A stretch of 64,000 nt of DNA from Sphingobium limneticum (GCF_008710155.1 NZ_VYPZ01000004.1:186001-250000); one strand, 5' to 3'. Positions 34,468-44,290 are shown, counted from the first letter of the stretch. Numbers and translations are program-made. The notes: generated by a model from the letters alone, not told the origin.

Positions 34468-35013
34468 ATGATGATGGATAGACGGGCGGTGCTGCTGGGC
34501 GCCGCCGCTTGTGGTGCATCGCAGCTTTTTCCTGCCACCACATGGGCCGCTCTGCCCGAGAGGCGCCTGTTGTTTCGCAATGCGCACAATGGGGAGAAGG
34601 TGGATGTCTGCTATTATTCCGGTGGACGGCTGCGCGCTTCGGGCATTGCAGAGCTCAATCACTTCCTGCGCGATTGGCGTACCGGCGAAGTGACCCGCAT
34701 GGACACCGATCTGTTCGACACGCTGGTGCAGTTGCATGCGGCGACCGGGGCGGACAAGCGAGCCTATTTTACGCTCATTTCCGGCTATCGATCACCCAAG
34801 ACCAACGCGCGGCTGCATCGCGACAGTCATGGCGTTGCGTCCAAGAGCCAGCATATGCGGGGCAAGGCGGTGGACATCCAACTGCGTAATGTCCGCCTTG
34901 CCAGCCTTCAGAAAGCGGCGCTTTCTTTGAAGGCTGGCGGCGTCGGCTATTATCCCGATGACGGGTTCGTCCATGTCGATACGGGGCCGGTGCGTCGCTG
35001 GAACGGCAATTAG
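34468..35013 (+). CDS. YcbK/DUF882-family peptidoglycan peptidase-like protein with Tat signal
   Basis: 181 residues. MMMDRRAVLLGAAACGASQLF is a Tat-type signal (DRRAVLLG). The rest is the DUF882 / peptidase M15-like domain with TLISGYRSPKTNARL, SQHMRGKAVDIQL and GFVHVDTGPVRRW, where the His and Asp residues of the M15 zinc site are present. It is likely a periplasmic murein endopeptidase or carboxypeptidase. Three ATGs stand in a row; I took the first. It is placed between two L,D-transpeptidases and converges with the second, so the trio looks like one cell-wall remodelling cluster. Confidence 0.85.
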   Translation: MMMDRRAVLLGAAACGASQLFPATTWAALPERRLLFRNAHNGEKVDVCYYSGGRLRASGIAELNHFLRDWRTGEVTRMDTDLFDTLVQLHAATGADKRAYFTLISGYRSPKTNARLHRDSHGVASKSQHMRGKAVDIQLRNVRLASLQKAALSLKAGGVGYYPDDGFVHVDTGPVRRWNGN

Positions 35014-35033
35014 GGTTCGGCTTTAGTCGGCCA

Positions 35034-36452
35034 TCACGGACCGATGTCGGAGCCGGCGCCGCGCAGCCGCGCACCGCTGCCGGCCTTGAAGCCGAGCGCG
35101 ACCGAAATTCGGTCGTTCCAGCCATAGGGGTCGGCGCGCACCACCGGTTCACCCTGATCATCGAACAGGACGGTCTGGTACAGCATGCGAACCGGTATCT
35201 CGCGGGGTAAGGGGACGAAGCTTTCCTTCCCCGTCGCACGGGCCTTGTTCCATTCGTCCAGGATCCCGGCGTCCTGCGCCAGCATCGCGGCGAAGCCCTC
35301 CGCATCCTCGACCCGGACGCAGCCATGGCTGCGCTGGCGCTGCACCTGCGCAAACAACTGCTTCGCTGGGGTATCGTGCAGATAAATCTGATGCTCGTTT
35401 TTCATGTCGAACTTGACGAGGCCAAGCGAGTTTTTCGGTCCGGGCTGCTGGACGATCCATCCGTCCTTTCGCACCATATTGTTGCGCCGCAGATAGGCCG
35501 CGCCCTTGCCGGCAATTTCCTTTCGCTCGATCGAGCGGGGGACTGTCCAGGTCGGGTTCGCCACCAGGCGATAGATGGGCGATCCCAACTGCGGCGTTTC
35601 CGTGTCGGGCTCACCGACCACGACCTTGCGGACATTGGCGAGCTTGCCATCGCGCCAGTAGCTGAGCCGCGCGGCGGCCAGATTGACGTCGATCCGCGTG
35701 GCGGGCGGAGTGCGATCGAGCCAGCGCGTGCGCTCCATGGCGACGGCGATGGCCCGTGCGCGGTCGGCATCGGACAGGTTAAGGATTTCCAACGCCTGGT
35801 TGCCGATCGAGCCGTCCGGCTTGATGCCGAAGTCCTGCTGCATCCGCTTGACAGCCTGCACCATCGGCTCGCTATAGCGCTCGCCGCCCGCCTGCCCCTT
35901 GTCGAGATAGTCGGACGCGACCAGTTGCCGCGCGATGGCAGGCACGCGGCTATCGCTCTGTCCCGGTTCGATGGCCTTGCTCGTGGCGGGAATGGCTGCG
36001 GCGGGTGCCTTGGCTTGGCGGGTCAGCACGAGATAGGCTTTCGACAGCGCCCTATATTCGTCGCTTTGGGGAGCGAGGCTCTCCAGCCAGTCTGACAGCT
36101 TGCCCTCGGCCATCGCCTTGGCAAGGCCTGCGCGCAGATCGGGGTTGGGGCGCGCGACGGTGTAGACGTCGTAAAGCTTCGTCGGATCAGTAGCGCCATG
36201 GGCCAAGGCTGCAGCATAACGTAGCGCGACCTCCGTCTGCGCCTCTGGCCCGTTATCCTTCGCATCGAAATTCAGATGGTCCAGACCATGCTGGGCACGA
36301 CGATCGATCGCTTCACGCAACTGGCGCAGATTGGCGTCCGTCCACTGCGCCTCGCCAGCCGGGGCCGTGCTGTTCTGGGTCGCTACATTGTCGCAGGCGA
36401 CGAGGGGGAGGGACAGGGCAAATATCGAACCAGCAATCAGAAGTCGGCGCAC
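35034..36452 (-). CDS. L,D-transpeptidase of the LdtD/YcbB type, lipoprotein
   Basis: 472 residues. A lipoprotein signal (ALSLPLVAC, Cys at about 20), an N-terminal scaffold region, a PG_binding_1 domain near 185-228 (VKRMQQDFGIKPDGSIGN) and a YkuD domain with the long lid region ending RSHGCVRVEDAEGF (catalytic Cys). Length and order fit the YcbB/LdtD family that makes 3-3 cross-links. It is followed downstream by the convergent YcbK-like gene 20 bases away. Confidence 0.9.
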   Translation of the reverse strand: MRRLLIAGSIFALSLPLVACDNVATQNSTAPAGEAQWTDANLRQLREAIDRRAQHGLDHLNFDAKDNGPEAQTEVALRYAAALAHGATDPTKLYDVYTVARPNPDLRAGLAKAMAEGKLSDWLESLAPQSDEYRALSKAYLVLTRQAKAPAAAIPATSKAIEPGQSDSRVPAIARQLVASDYLDKGQAGGERYSEPMVQAVKRMQQDFGIKPDGSIGNQALEILNLSDADRARAIAVAMERTRWLDRTPPATRIDVNLAAARLSYWRDGKLANVRKVVVGEPDTETPQLGSPIYRLVANPTWTVPRSIERKEIAGKGAAYLRRNNMVRKDGWIVQQPGPKNSLGLVKFDMKNEHQIYLHDTPAKQLFAQVQRQRSHGCVRVEDAEGFAAMLAQDAGILDEWNKARATGKESFVPLPREIPVRMLYQTVLFDDQGEPVVRADPYGWNDRISVALGFKAGSGARLRGAGSDIGP

Positions 36453-36508
36453 ATCATATCCCTTTTCACGTCAGATATGGTCAACGCGCCACGGCGCTTT
36501 GCGCTCCG

Positions 36509-37159
36509 TCATGCCGCCTTATCAGGGCGATGCGGGACCATGATCAATGTCCTTCCTTCGACGCGCCAGGAAGCCAACTGCGACAGGAAATTCATGCCCA
36601 ATATGTCGATCGGGCCGAGGGCTGGGGATATGACCGTTTTCAGGTTGCGCGCCTCGATCGTGCCGACGGTGAGCCGGTCGATCGAGCCGGTTTCCGCGCG
36701 CACGGCGCCATTGGCCGTTTGCAGGATCACGGGCATCAGGCCGGCCCCCTTGTCCACATCGGCCTCCGCCGCGGTTTTTTCGGAAATCGCCGATATGGTC
36801 GCGCCGCTGTCGATCAACATGCGCCGTTGGATGCCATTGATCGACACGCGTGCCCAGAAATGTCCGTCAGGGCTCATGGCGATGCGCACATCCCGGCCCG
36901 TCACGCGTTGATCGTCGAGGCCAAGTTGCGACTTTATCCGCGAGAGCGTGGGATCGAATGGTGCCTGCTGAAACAGAAAGAAGAGGCAGAGCGCGAGCAT
37001 CCCGACCGAGAACAAAGCGCGGAAGATGCGGCCGACGAACGGAATGTTGAACAGGATGATGAGGATGATGGCAGCACCGACGGCATAGATCGCCAGTTGC
37101 TGCCATTCGGGATTGGCGCTGATCTCGACCGGCCCGCGCCAGCGCAGGGCTGCGATCAT
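36509..37159 (-). CDS. Clan AA retropepsin-like aspartic protease, membrane-anchored
   Basis: 216 residues. Two membrane helices near 22-42 and 48-66, then a single-lobe aspartic protease domain: active-site MLIDSGATISAIS near 112-124 and the second signature DILGMNFLSQLASW near 184-198. It matches the TIGR02281-type bacterial retropepsin family, acting as a dimer in the periplasm. The start overlaps the stop of the sugar dehydrogenase by 4 bases (ATGA). Confidence 0.85.
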   Translation of the reverse strand: MIAALRWRGPVEISANPEWQQLAIYAVGAAIILIILFNIPFVGRIFRALFSVGMLALCLFFLFQQAPFDPTLSRIKSQLGLDDQRVTGRDVRIAMSPDGHFWARVSINGIQRRMLIDSGATISAISEKTAAEADVDKGAGLMPVILQTANGAVRAETGSIDRLTVGTIEARNLKTVISPALGPIDILGMNFLSQLASWRVEGRTLIMVPHRPDKAA

Positions 37160-38472
37160 CGTGCAGGCGCGGGACGGGCGGGGGCTACCCGCCAGACGGT
37201 GTTCGACAGGTCGTCGGCCACGATGAGGCTCCCGCGCGACGGATCATAAGTCACGCCGACCGGGCGGCCGCGCGCATGGCCATGCTTGATGAAGCCGGTC
37301 AGGAAATCGACAGGCTTTCCTGCCGGCCGACCATTGGCGAACGGCACCCAGACGACCTTGTAGCCCGACAGATCCTGCCGGTTCCAGCTGCCATGCTGCC
37401 CGATAAAGGCACCCTGTGCGAACGACGGACCAAGGCCGGCCCCGGTCACGAAACTGAGGCCGAGGGCCGCAACATGAGAGCCCAGAGCATAATCCGGACG
37501 GATCGCCTTTTCGACCATCTTGGGGTTCTGGGGGTGGACGCGCGGATCGACATGGCGGCCCCAATAGCTGTAGGGCCAACCGTAGAAGCCGCCGGGACGC
37601 ACGGACGTCAGATAGTCCGGGACGAGCTGCGGCCCCAGTTCGTCCCGCTCGTTCACGACCGACCAGAGCGCCTGCGTCTGCGGATTGATGGCAAGGGCGG
37701 TGGGATTGCGGATACCGCTGGCAAAAGTGCGATGCGCGCCGGTCGCGCGGTCGATTTCCCAGATGACGGCGCGATCCTCTTCGACCGCCATCCCGCGCTC
37801 GCCCACATTGCTGTTGGATCCGATGCCGACATAGAGTTTCGTGCCATCCGCGCTCGCGGTCAGCGCCTTGGTCCAATGATGGTTGAGGCGGGATGGGAGC
37901 GTGGTGACTTCCTGACCGGGCGTGGCGATCCGCGTCATGCCGTCACGATAGGGGAAGCGCAGCAGGGCATCCTGATTGGCGACGTACAGGCTGCCGTCCA
38001 CGAAAGCGAGGCCGTAGGGCGCATTGAGGCCATCGATGAAGGTGGTGCGCACCTCCGCCTTGCCGTCACCATCCGCGTCGCGGAGCAGCGTGATGCGATT
38101 GCCGCCCTTGACCGGCGTCTTGCCCATGCTCTTGATATAGCCGGCGATCACATCCTTGGGGCGCATGGGCGGCGCGCTGCCGCCTGACCCTTCTGCCACC
38201 AGAATGTCGCCATTGGGCAGGACGAGCGTCTGGCGTGGTATTTTGAGGTCGGTCGCCAGTGCGGTCACGGTAAAGCCTTGCGGCGCGGTCGGGCTTTCGC
38301 CACCCCACCCCTCTGGCGTGGCGATCCTGATCGGCGGCACCAGCGTCTGGCGCTGTTCCGGCAGGTCGGGATTGGCGCCGGTCTGATCGAGTCCGGGCTG
38401 GCTGTTGCCGCAGCCGGCAAGCGCGAGGGCGAAGATGGCGGCGCAAAGGCTGCGCGGGCGAGCGATGCTCAT
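37156..38472 (-). CDS. PQQ-type soluble sugar (sorbosone/glucose) dehydrogenase, lipoprotein
   Basis: 438 residues. Lipoprotein signal (FALALAGCGN). A six-bladed beta-propeller follows with GSGGSAPPMRPKD, NDGLNAPYGLAF-type and GFYGWPYSYWG segments, and LNHHWTKAL, which supplies the conserved His for PQQ catalysis. It belongs to the L-sorbosone dehydrogenase/YliI family. The start ATG shares a base with the upstream stop (TGATG). It is placed between a DUF2231 membrane protein and an aspartic protease in one operon. Electron acceptor not evident. Confidence 0.85.
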   Translation of the reverse strand: MSIARPRSLCAAIFALALAGCGNSQPGLDQTGANPDLPEQRQTLVPPIRIATPEGWGGESPTAPQGFTVTALATDLKIPRQTLVLPNGDILVAEGSGGSAPPMRPKDVIAGYIKSMGKTPVKGGNRITLLRDADGDGKAEVRTTFIDGLNAPYGLAFVDGSLYVANQDALLRFPYRDGMTRIATPGQEVTTLPSRLNHHWTKALTASADGTKLYVGIGSNSNVGERGMAVEEDRAVIWEIDRATGAHRTFASGIRNPTALAINPQTQALWSVVNERDELGPQLVPDYLTSVRPGGFYGWPYSYWGRHVDPRVHPQNPKMVEKAIRPDYALGSHVAALGLSFVTGAGLGPSFAQGAFIGQHGSWNRQDLSGYKVVWVPFANGRPAGKPVDFLTGFIKHGHARGRPVGVTYDPSRGSLIVADDLSNTVWRVAPARPAPAR

Positions 38473-38900
38473 CAAGCAATCTCCCTGACGGTGCGGTGAG
38501 CGACCCAACTGGCCGACAGGGCGAAGACCATGCTGATGATCGACAGGATGAGGCCGGTGACGTCGACCGAACTCCAGGCGTCCTGACTATGCTGAAACGC
38601 GTTTATCAGGCCCGCAATCCACATGATGGCGATCAGCAGCGCGTAGATCAGAGACGGCTGCCGATGAGTACGGCGCCGGGCGCCGATCGCCAGAATGATG
38701 CTCCAGATCAGCACCAAACCGCCACCCAGCAGGGCGCCCACGATCAACCATGAGGAGAAATTGGTCCACTGGATTTCCGCGGTCTGAAGATAGGTGATGT
38801 CGGTCAGCAGCGCGACCGTGAACAGCGCCACCGGAAAAGCGAGGAGCAGGCCGTGCAAGGGATGCAGCAAGGGCCTGACGCCCGTAGGTCTATTGGGCAA
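38472..38900 (-). CDS. DUF2231 membrane protein
   Basis: 142 residues with four membrane helices and the DUF2231 start HPLHGLLLAFPVALFTVALLTD. The conserved His residues could hold heme, as proposed for relatives, but that is not shown here. As first gene of the operon with the PQQ-type dehydrogenase it may pass electrons or anchor the enzyme; this is inference from context. Confidence 0.75.
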   Translation of the reverse strand: MPNRPTGVRPLLHPLHGLLLAFPVALFTVALLTDITYLQTAEIQWTNFSSWLIVGALLGGGLVLIWSIILAIGARRRTHRQPSLIYALLIAIMWIAGLINAFQHSQDAWSSVDVTGLILSIISMVFALSASWVAHRTVREIA

Positions 38901-39110
38901 GGATGCTCTCCTGCACGAAGGGGAATAGGGGGGTAATGCGCCGGCTGCTCAAATGGTTGCGCGCCACTGACGCATCGCAGCAGGCCGTCATCTGTGGCAA
39001 TTAGCGAAGGCAGTCCCCATCTCCGGCCAAATGGAGGAATTGATGGCGATCGCCGAAAACATGGACGCACGGGTTTCGGACACAGGCAGTGCCCGGAAGG
39101 AGGGGGTGGC

Positions 39111-39944
39111 TTGACCAGCCTTGCCGAGACGATCGGGTATATCGGGTTGCTCGAAGACGAGGATATCGAGTTGGACAGCGCCGCGCTGGCGCTCAGTTCG
39201 CTCGATCATGAAGGGCGGGATCTTGAGCCCTATCTGGATCAACTGCGCCACATCAGCGAAGCGGTCGAGGCTGCGTGCGAACAGCGCCTCGACGAAGATC
39301 TGGCGTCTGGCGAAGCGCAGGGCGCGTTGCTTGCAGAGGTGATTGGCGAGACTCTGGGTTTTGCCGGCGATCGCGACAGCTATGACGCACCGCTCAATGC
39401 CGACATGATCCGGGTTCTCGACCGGCGCCGCGGTTTGCCGGTCAGCCTCTCCATCCTGTACGTGGCGGCTGCGCGCCGCATGGGCTGGCGATCGGACGCG
39501 CTCAATACGCCTAGCCATGTGCTGGTGAGCATAGGGCCTGAGGGCGCGCCGGCCCTGATCGATCCGTTCAACGGCGGCCGGCTGGTCACGCCCGAGCAGT
39601 TGCTCGCCTTGCTCGAACAAGTGTCGGGTGCTGGCGGTTGGCCGAGCGAGGTGCATGTCGCCCCCATGTCGAACCGGATGACGCTCGTGCGCCTGCTCCT
39701 CAATCAGGCCAGCCGCGCAGAGCAGGCGGGCGACACGATTCGCGCCAAGGCGCTGTACGAGCGCATGACCGTGATGGCGCCCGATCATGACGCGGGCTGG
39801 TGGGAATTGGCGCGGCTTCAACTCGTCCATCGCGAAGTCGATGCGGCGCGAGCCAGCCTGGGGGCGATGCTGGAAGTGACTCGGGATACCGAGCGCCGCG
39901 CCCACATCCATGCCGCGCTGGCTCAGTTGACGACGGGCGGTTGA
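39111..39944 (+). CDS. SirB1-family transglutaminase-like/TPR protein
   Basis: 277 residues. The SirB1/transglutaminase-like domain covers about 30-180 (DRRRGLPVSLSILYVAAARRMGW, NTPSHVLVSIGP, ALIDPFNGGRLV), followed by two TPR-like repeats (about 200-270, QAGDTIRAKALYERMTVMAPDHD). The catalytic Cys of true transglutaminases is absent. The start is TTG at 39111: AAGGAGG stands 7 bases upstream, and upstream codons do not look conserved. Function in this family is unknown. Confidence 0.8.
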   Translation: MTSLAETIGYIGLLEDEDIELDSAALALSSLDHEGRDLEPYLDQLRHISEAVEAACEQRLDEDLASGEAQGALLAEVIGETLGFAGDRDSYDAPLNADMIRVLDRRRGLPVSLSILYVAAARRMGWRSDALNTPSHVLVSIGPEGAPALIDPFNGGRLVTPEQLLALLEQVSGAGGWPSEVHVAPMSNRMTLVRLLLNQASRAEQAGDTIRAKALYERMTVMAPDHDAGWWELARLQLVHREVDAARASLGAMLEVTRDTERRAHIHAALAQLTTGG

Positions 39945-39986
39945 TCGAAAAAACAGGGTCGATGAGGCATTAAGGCTTTTTTGCCG

Positions 39987-40014
39987 GGAACCGCAAAGCG
40001 GGCCGCTGGTTATT
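39987..40014 (+). promoter_or_regulatory. EcfG-type promoter of candidate small RNA
   Basis: GGAAC (39987-39991), 17 bases, GTTATT (40009-40014). This agrees with the EcfG consensus and has the same spacing as the site before the sigma gene at 31659. The expected start is 40020-40022, exactly where the first hairpin of the RNA begins. Confidence 0.6.
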
Positions 40015-40019
40015 GAAGC

Positions 40020-40105
40020 TGTCGGACGCATCATTTTGCCCCCCGCTCGATCCGTCCGACCTCCATAGAGGCCCCGCCATCCCCCCGGCGGGGCCTCCTT
40101 CTTTT
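40020..40105 (+). ncRNA. Candidate stress-induced small RNA with two C-rich loops
   Basis: About 85 nt. Hairpin 1 has perfect arms GTCGGACG (40021-40028) and CGTCCGAC (40053-40060) with a 24-base loop containing TTTTGCCCCCC. Hairpin 2 is the terminator, its loop also holding a run of six C. An EcfG-type promoter lies at the right distance. C-rich exposed loops that could pair with Shine-Dalgarno sequences are typical of trans-acting RNAs in alphaproteobacteria. No coding potential. I do not recognise a named family. Confidence 0.55.
40068..40105 (+). terminator. Rho-independent terminator
   Basis: Stem GAGGCCCCGCC (40068-40078) with GGCGGGGCCTC (40087-40097) is perfect over 11 pairs, with an 8-base C-rich loop and the tract CTTCTTTT after it. 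It ends the candidate small RNA. Confidence 0.85.
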
Positions 40106-40145
40106 GGGGCAAAAGGGTCAGCCAGCATCCGCATCACTGTAGGCG

Positions 40146-40283
40146 CAGATGAACAGGCTTCCATCCGGCATACCGAAATTGCGGATCAATCGGTGGCCTT
40201 CGCGTATTTTCATTTATCGCATCGAAGATTTCGAAGTGAGCGATTACGCGCCGCTGACCCATATTTCCGCGGCGATCATTGTC
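40146..40283 (+). pseudogene. Relic of a second thymidylate synthase gene (C-terminal ~46 codons)
   Basis: One frame reads PKLRINRW, IYRIEDFEV, DYAP and HISAAIIV in order, collinear and gap-free with the end of the intact ThyA (PKMRLVRR, GYRIDDFEV, GYDP, AIKADVAV). It stops matching exactly at the C-terminal Val, where CGA replaces the expected TGA. Upstream of about 40146 the frame is broken by TAG and a weak ADEQ match continues in another frame. Residues 40284-40326 are read-through only. It fills much of the gap between the small RNA and bkdA1. Confidence 0.72.
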
Positions 40284-40384
40284 CGACAGCCGTCAACGAG
40301 ACAGCGAGTTGGACAGTCGATCGCATAGAAGACAGGAAAAATGGGTAAGGAAGGCTTGCCTTTCGTGGTGTTGTAATTTAATAA

Positions 40385-41722
<1,338 letters not shown>

Positions 41723-41737
41723 GCGCGCCCGCTTTTT

Positions 41738-41903
41738 CCTCGCCCCTTCAGGGGAGAGGATACCGAAGCCTGACGGCTTGCCGTCTGGCGAAGGTTGGAG
41801 AGGGGGCATCCAAGGGCCACCTTCTCGCCATTCCCCCCCTCCCAGCTTCGACTAGGCAGCAACCTGCCAAGTCTTCGCAACCCTCTCCCGTGAAGGGGCG
41901 AGG
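41738..41903. repeat. Bipartite palindromic repeat (family A, diverged)
   Basis: Perfect 13-base arms CCTCGCCCCTTCA and TGAAGGGGCGAGG (41738-41750 and 41891-41903), each part of an inner hairpin, flank about 140 bases. Architecture as at 2328-2447. It separates bkdA1 from bkdA2 within one operon and ends just before the bkdA2 ribosome binding site, so it may tune relative expression or mRNA stability. Confidence 0.8.
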
Positions 41904-41917
41904 GGAAGGATATGTCC

Positions 41918-42964
41918 ATGACTGACACTCTGATCGAAACGCCTGCCGACGTGCAGCAGATGAACATGATCCAGGCGATCAACAGCGCCATGGACGTGAT
42001 GATGGATCGCGACCCCACCGTGGTCGTGATGGGTGAGGATGTGGGCTTTTTCGGCGGTGTGTTCCGCGCCACCGCCGGCCTTCAGGCGAAACATGGCAAG
42101 AACCGCGTGTTCGACACGCCGATCACCGAATGCGGGATCATCGGCGTGGCGGTGGGCATGGGGGCCTATGGCCTGCGGCCAGTGCCGGAAATCCAGTTTG
42201 CCGACTATATCTATCCCGCGCTCGATCAGCTGGTGTCGGAAGCTGCGCGGCTGCGCTACCGGTCGGCCGGCGAGTTCATCGCGCCGATGACGGTGCGGTC
42301 GCCCTTTGGCGGCGGCATTTTCGGCGGCCAAACCCACAGCCAGTCGCCCGAAGGCATCTTCACCCATTGTTCGGGGATCAAGACGGTGATCCCGTCCACC
42401 CCCTATGATGCCAAGGGCCTGCTGATCGCCGCGATCGAAGATAATGATCCGACCATCTTCTTCGAACCCAAGCGCATCTATAACGGCCCGTTCGACGGCC
42501 ATTATGATACGCCGGCGAAGAGCTGGGCCGGCCATGCAGACGCGCAGGTGCCGGCCGGCTATTATCGCATCCCGCTGGGCAAGGCGCGGATCGCGCGGGA
42601 AGGGCAGGCGCTGACCATCCTGTGCTATGGCACGATGGTGCATGTGGTAGAGAATACGGTGGCGGCGCATGGCGTCGATGCTGAGATTATCGACCTGCGC
42701 AGCCTGGTGCCGCTGGATATCGACACGATCGAGGAATCGGTGCGCAAGACCGGCCGCTGCCTGATCGTGCATGAGGCGACCCGGACGTCCGGCTTTGGCG
42801 CCGAATTGCTCGCCCAGGTGCAGGAGCGTTGCTTCTATCATCTCGAAGCGCCGATCGAGCGCGTCACCGGCTTCGACACGCCCTATCCGCATAGTCTGGA
42901 ATGGGCCTATTTCCCCGGCCCGGTGCGTATCCGCGAAGCTATCAACAAGATCATGAAGGACTGA
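41918..42964 (+). CDS. bkdA2: Branched-chain 2-oxoacid dehydrogenase E1 beta
   Basis: 348 residues, transketolase-like E1 beta: MGEDVGFFGGVFRATAGL, DTPITECGIIGVAVGMGAYG, RSPFGGGIFGGQTHSQSPEG and the C-terminal domain ILCYGTMVHVVE. It forms the alpha2-beta2 E1 with BkdA1. Two ATGs are possible: 41918 has GGAAGGA at 7 bases and is preferred; 41912 is too close to it. It ends 6 bases before bkdB. Confidence 0.95.
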   Translation: MTDTLIETPADVQQMNMIQAINSAMDVMMDRDPTVVVMGEDVGFFGGVFRATAGLQAKHGKNRVFDTPITECGIIGVAVGMGAYGLRPVPEIQFADYIYPALDQLVSEAARLRYRSAGEFIAPMTVRSPFGGGIFGGQTHSQSPEGIFTHCSGIKTVIPSTPYDAKGLLIAAIEDNDPTIFFEPKRIYNGPFDGHYDTPAKSWAGHADAQVPAGYYRIPLGKARIAREGQALTILCYGTMVHVVENTVAAHGVDAEIIDLRSLVPLDIDTIEESVRKTGRCLIVHEATRTSGFGAELLAQVQERCFYHLEAPIERVTGFDTPYPHSLEWAYFPGPVRIREAINKIMKD

Positions 42965-42970
42965 TCAGTC

Positions 42971-44284
42971 ATGGCACTGTTCACATTCAAGCTGCCGGAT
43001 ATCGGCGAAGGCATCGCACAGGCCGAAATCGTCGGCTGGCACGTCAAGGTGGGCGACCGGGTCGAGGAAGACCAGCCGATCGCCGACATGATGACCGACA
43101 AGGCGACGGTCGAGATGGAAAGCCCGGTCGCGGGCACGGTCGTGCGGCTTGCCGGCGAACCGGGCGACCAGATTTCGATCGGCGCGATGCTGGTGGAGAT
43201 AGAAATGGACGGCGAAGCCGCCGCTACGCCGCCGCCGTCGGTCGAAACGATCGAGGCGGAAGTGCCGGGCGATGCTGTGGTTGCGGAAGCCGCCGAAACG
43301 CCCCTCCCTATCAGGGAGGGGCCGGGGGTGGGTGGCGAGCGTCGCGAGCCTTCTGCCGTTGCGGACGTTGAACCGCCTGCGGCGGTACCCACCCCCAACC
43401 CCTCCCTGAAAGGGAGGGGGGAAGAAGTGGTTTTAGCCTCTCCCGCCGTGCGTGCGCGTGCCAAGGAACTGGGCGTCGATCTTGCCCAGGTGAAGCCTGC
43501 CGGCGATCATATCCGCCATTCGGACCTCGACGCCTATCTGCTTTATGGACAGGGGCAGGGCTATCGCCCGGCTGGCCGGTCCGCCAAGCGCGCGGATGAA
43601 CAGGTCAAGGTCATCGGCATGCGTCGCCGCATCGCTGAGAATATGGCGGCGTCCAAGCGCAACATCCCCCATTTCACCTATGTCGAGGAAATCGACGTCA
43701 CCGCGCTGGAGGAACTGCGCGAGCAGTTGAATGCCCAGCGCGGCGACCGGCCCAAGCTCACCATGCTGCCGCTGCTGATCGTGGCGCTGTGCAAGGCGCT
43801 GCCGGATTTCCCGATGCTCAACGCCCGTTATGACGATGAGGCGGGCGTGGTGACGCGGCACGGTTCGGTGCATCTGGGCATGGCGACACAGACCGACGCG
43901 GGCCTGATGGTGCCGGTGATCCGCGACGCGCAGGATCGCAATGTGTGGCAGCTGGCGACCGAAATCCGCCGTCTTGCCGACGCTGCGCGGAGCGGCAAGG
44001 CAAAGTCGGAGGAACTGTCCGGATCCACCCTGACGCTGACGTCGCTGGGGCCTTTGGGTGGCATTGCCACCACGCCGGTCATTAATCGGCCCGAAGTCGC
44101 GATCATCGGTCCCAATCGCGTGATCGAACGCCCGATATTCAAGGGTAAGGAGATCGTCGCGGCGAAGCTGATGAACCTGTCGATCAGTTGCGACCATCGC
44201 GTCGTCGATGGATGGGACGCGGCCAGCTTCGTACAGGCGGTGCGCAAGCTGCTGGAGGCGCCGGCTTTCCTGTTCGTGGATTGA
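42971..44284 (+). CDS. bkdB: Dihydrolipoamide acyltransferase E2 of branched-chain complex, with repeat-encoded linker
   Basis: 437 residues. One lipoyl domain (1-80; lipoyl Lys K44 in DKATVEME), a linker, a peripheral-subunit-binding domain (about 155-190, ASPAVRARAKELGVD) and the catalytic domain with SCDHRVVDGWD (H409, D413). Residues 111-150 are the in-frame translation of a family A palindromic repeat, giving a Pro/Gly/Arg-rich insert between lipoyl and binding domains. The enzyme should still be functional because the linker is flexible. No E3 gene follows in the window. Confidence 0.94.
   Translation: MALFTFKLPDIGEGIAQAEIVGWHVKVGDRVEEDQPIADMMTDKATVEMESPVAGTVVRLAGEPGDQISIGAMLVEIEMDGEAAATPPPSVETIEAEVPGDAVVAEAAETPLPIREGPGVGGERREPSAVADVEPPAAVPTPNPSLKGRGEEVVLASPAVRARAKELGVDLAQVKPAGDHIRHSDLDAYLLYGQGQGYRPAGRSAKRADEQVKVIGMRRRIAENMAASKRNIPHFTYVEEIDVTALEELREQLNAQRGDRPKLTMLPLLIVALCKALPDFPMLNARYDDEAGVVTRHGSVHLGMATQTDAGLMVPVIRDAQDRNVWQLATEIRRLADAARSGKAKSEELSGSTLTLTSLGPLGGIATTPVINRPEVAIIGPNRVIERPIFKGKEIVAAKLMNLSISCDHRVVDGWDAASFVQAVRKLLEAPAFLFVD
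43301..43419 (+). repeat. Bipartite palindromic repeat inserted in bkdB (family A)
   Basis: Two hairpins CCCCTCCCT-ATC-AGGGAGGGG and CCCCTCCCT-GAA-AGGGAGGGG face each other, and the 33-base outer arms are near-complementary. The spacing is about 53 bases. It is the same unit as at 2328-2447, here kept open in the bkdB frame without stops. Confidence 0.88.
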
Positions 44285-44290
44285 GTATCA

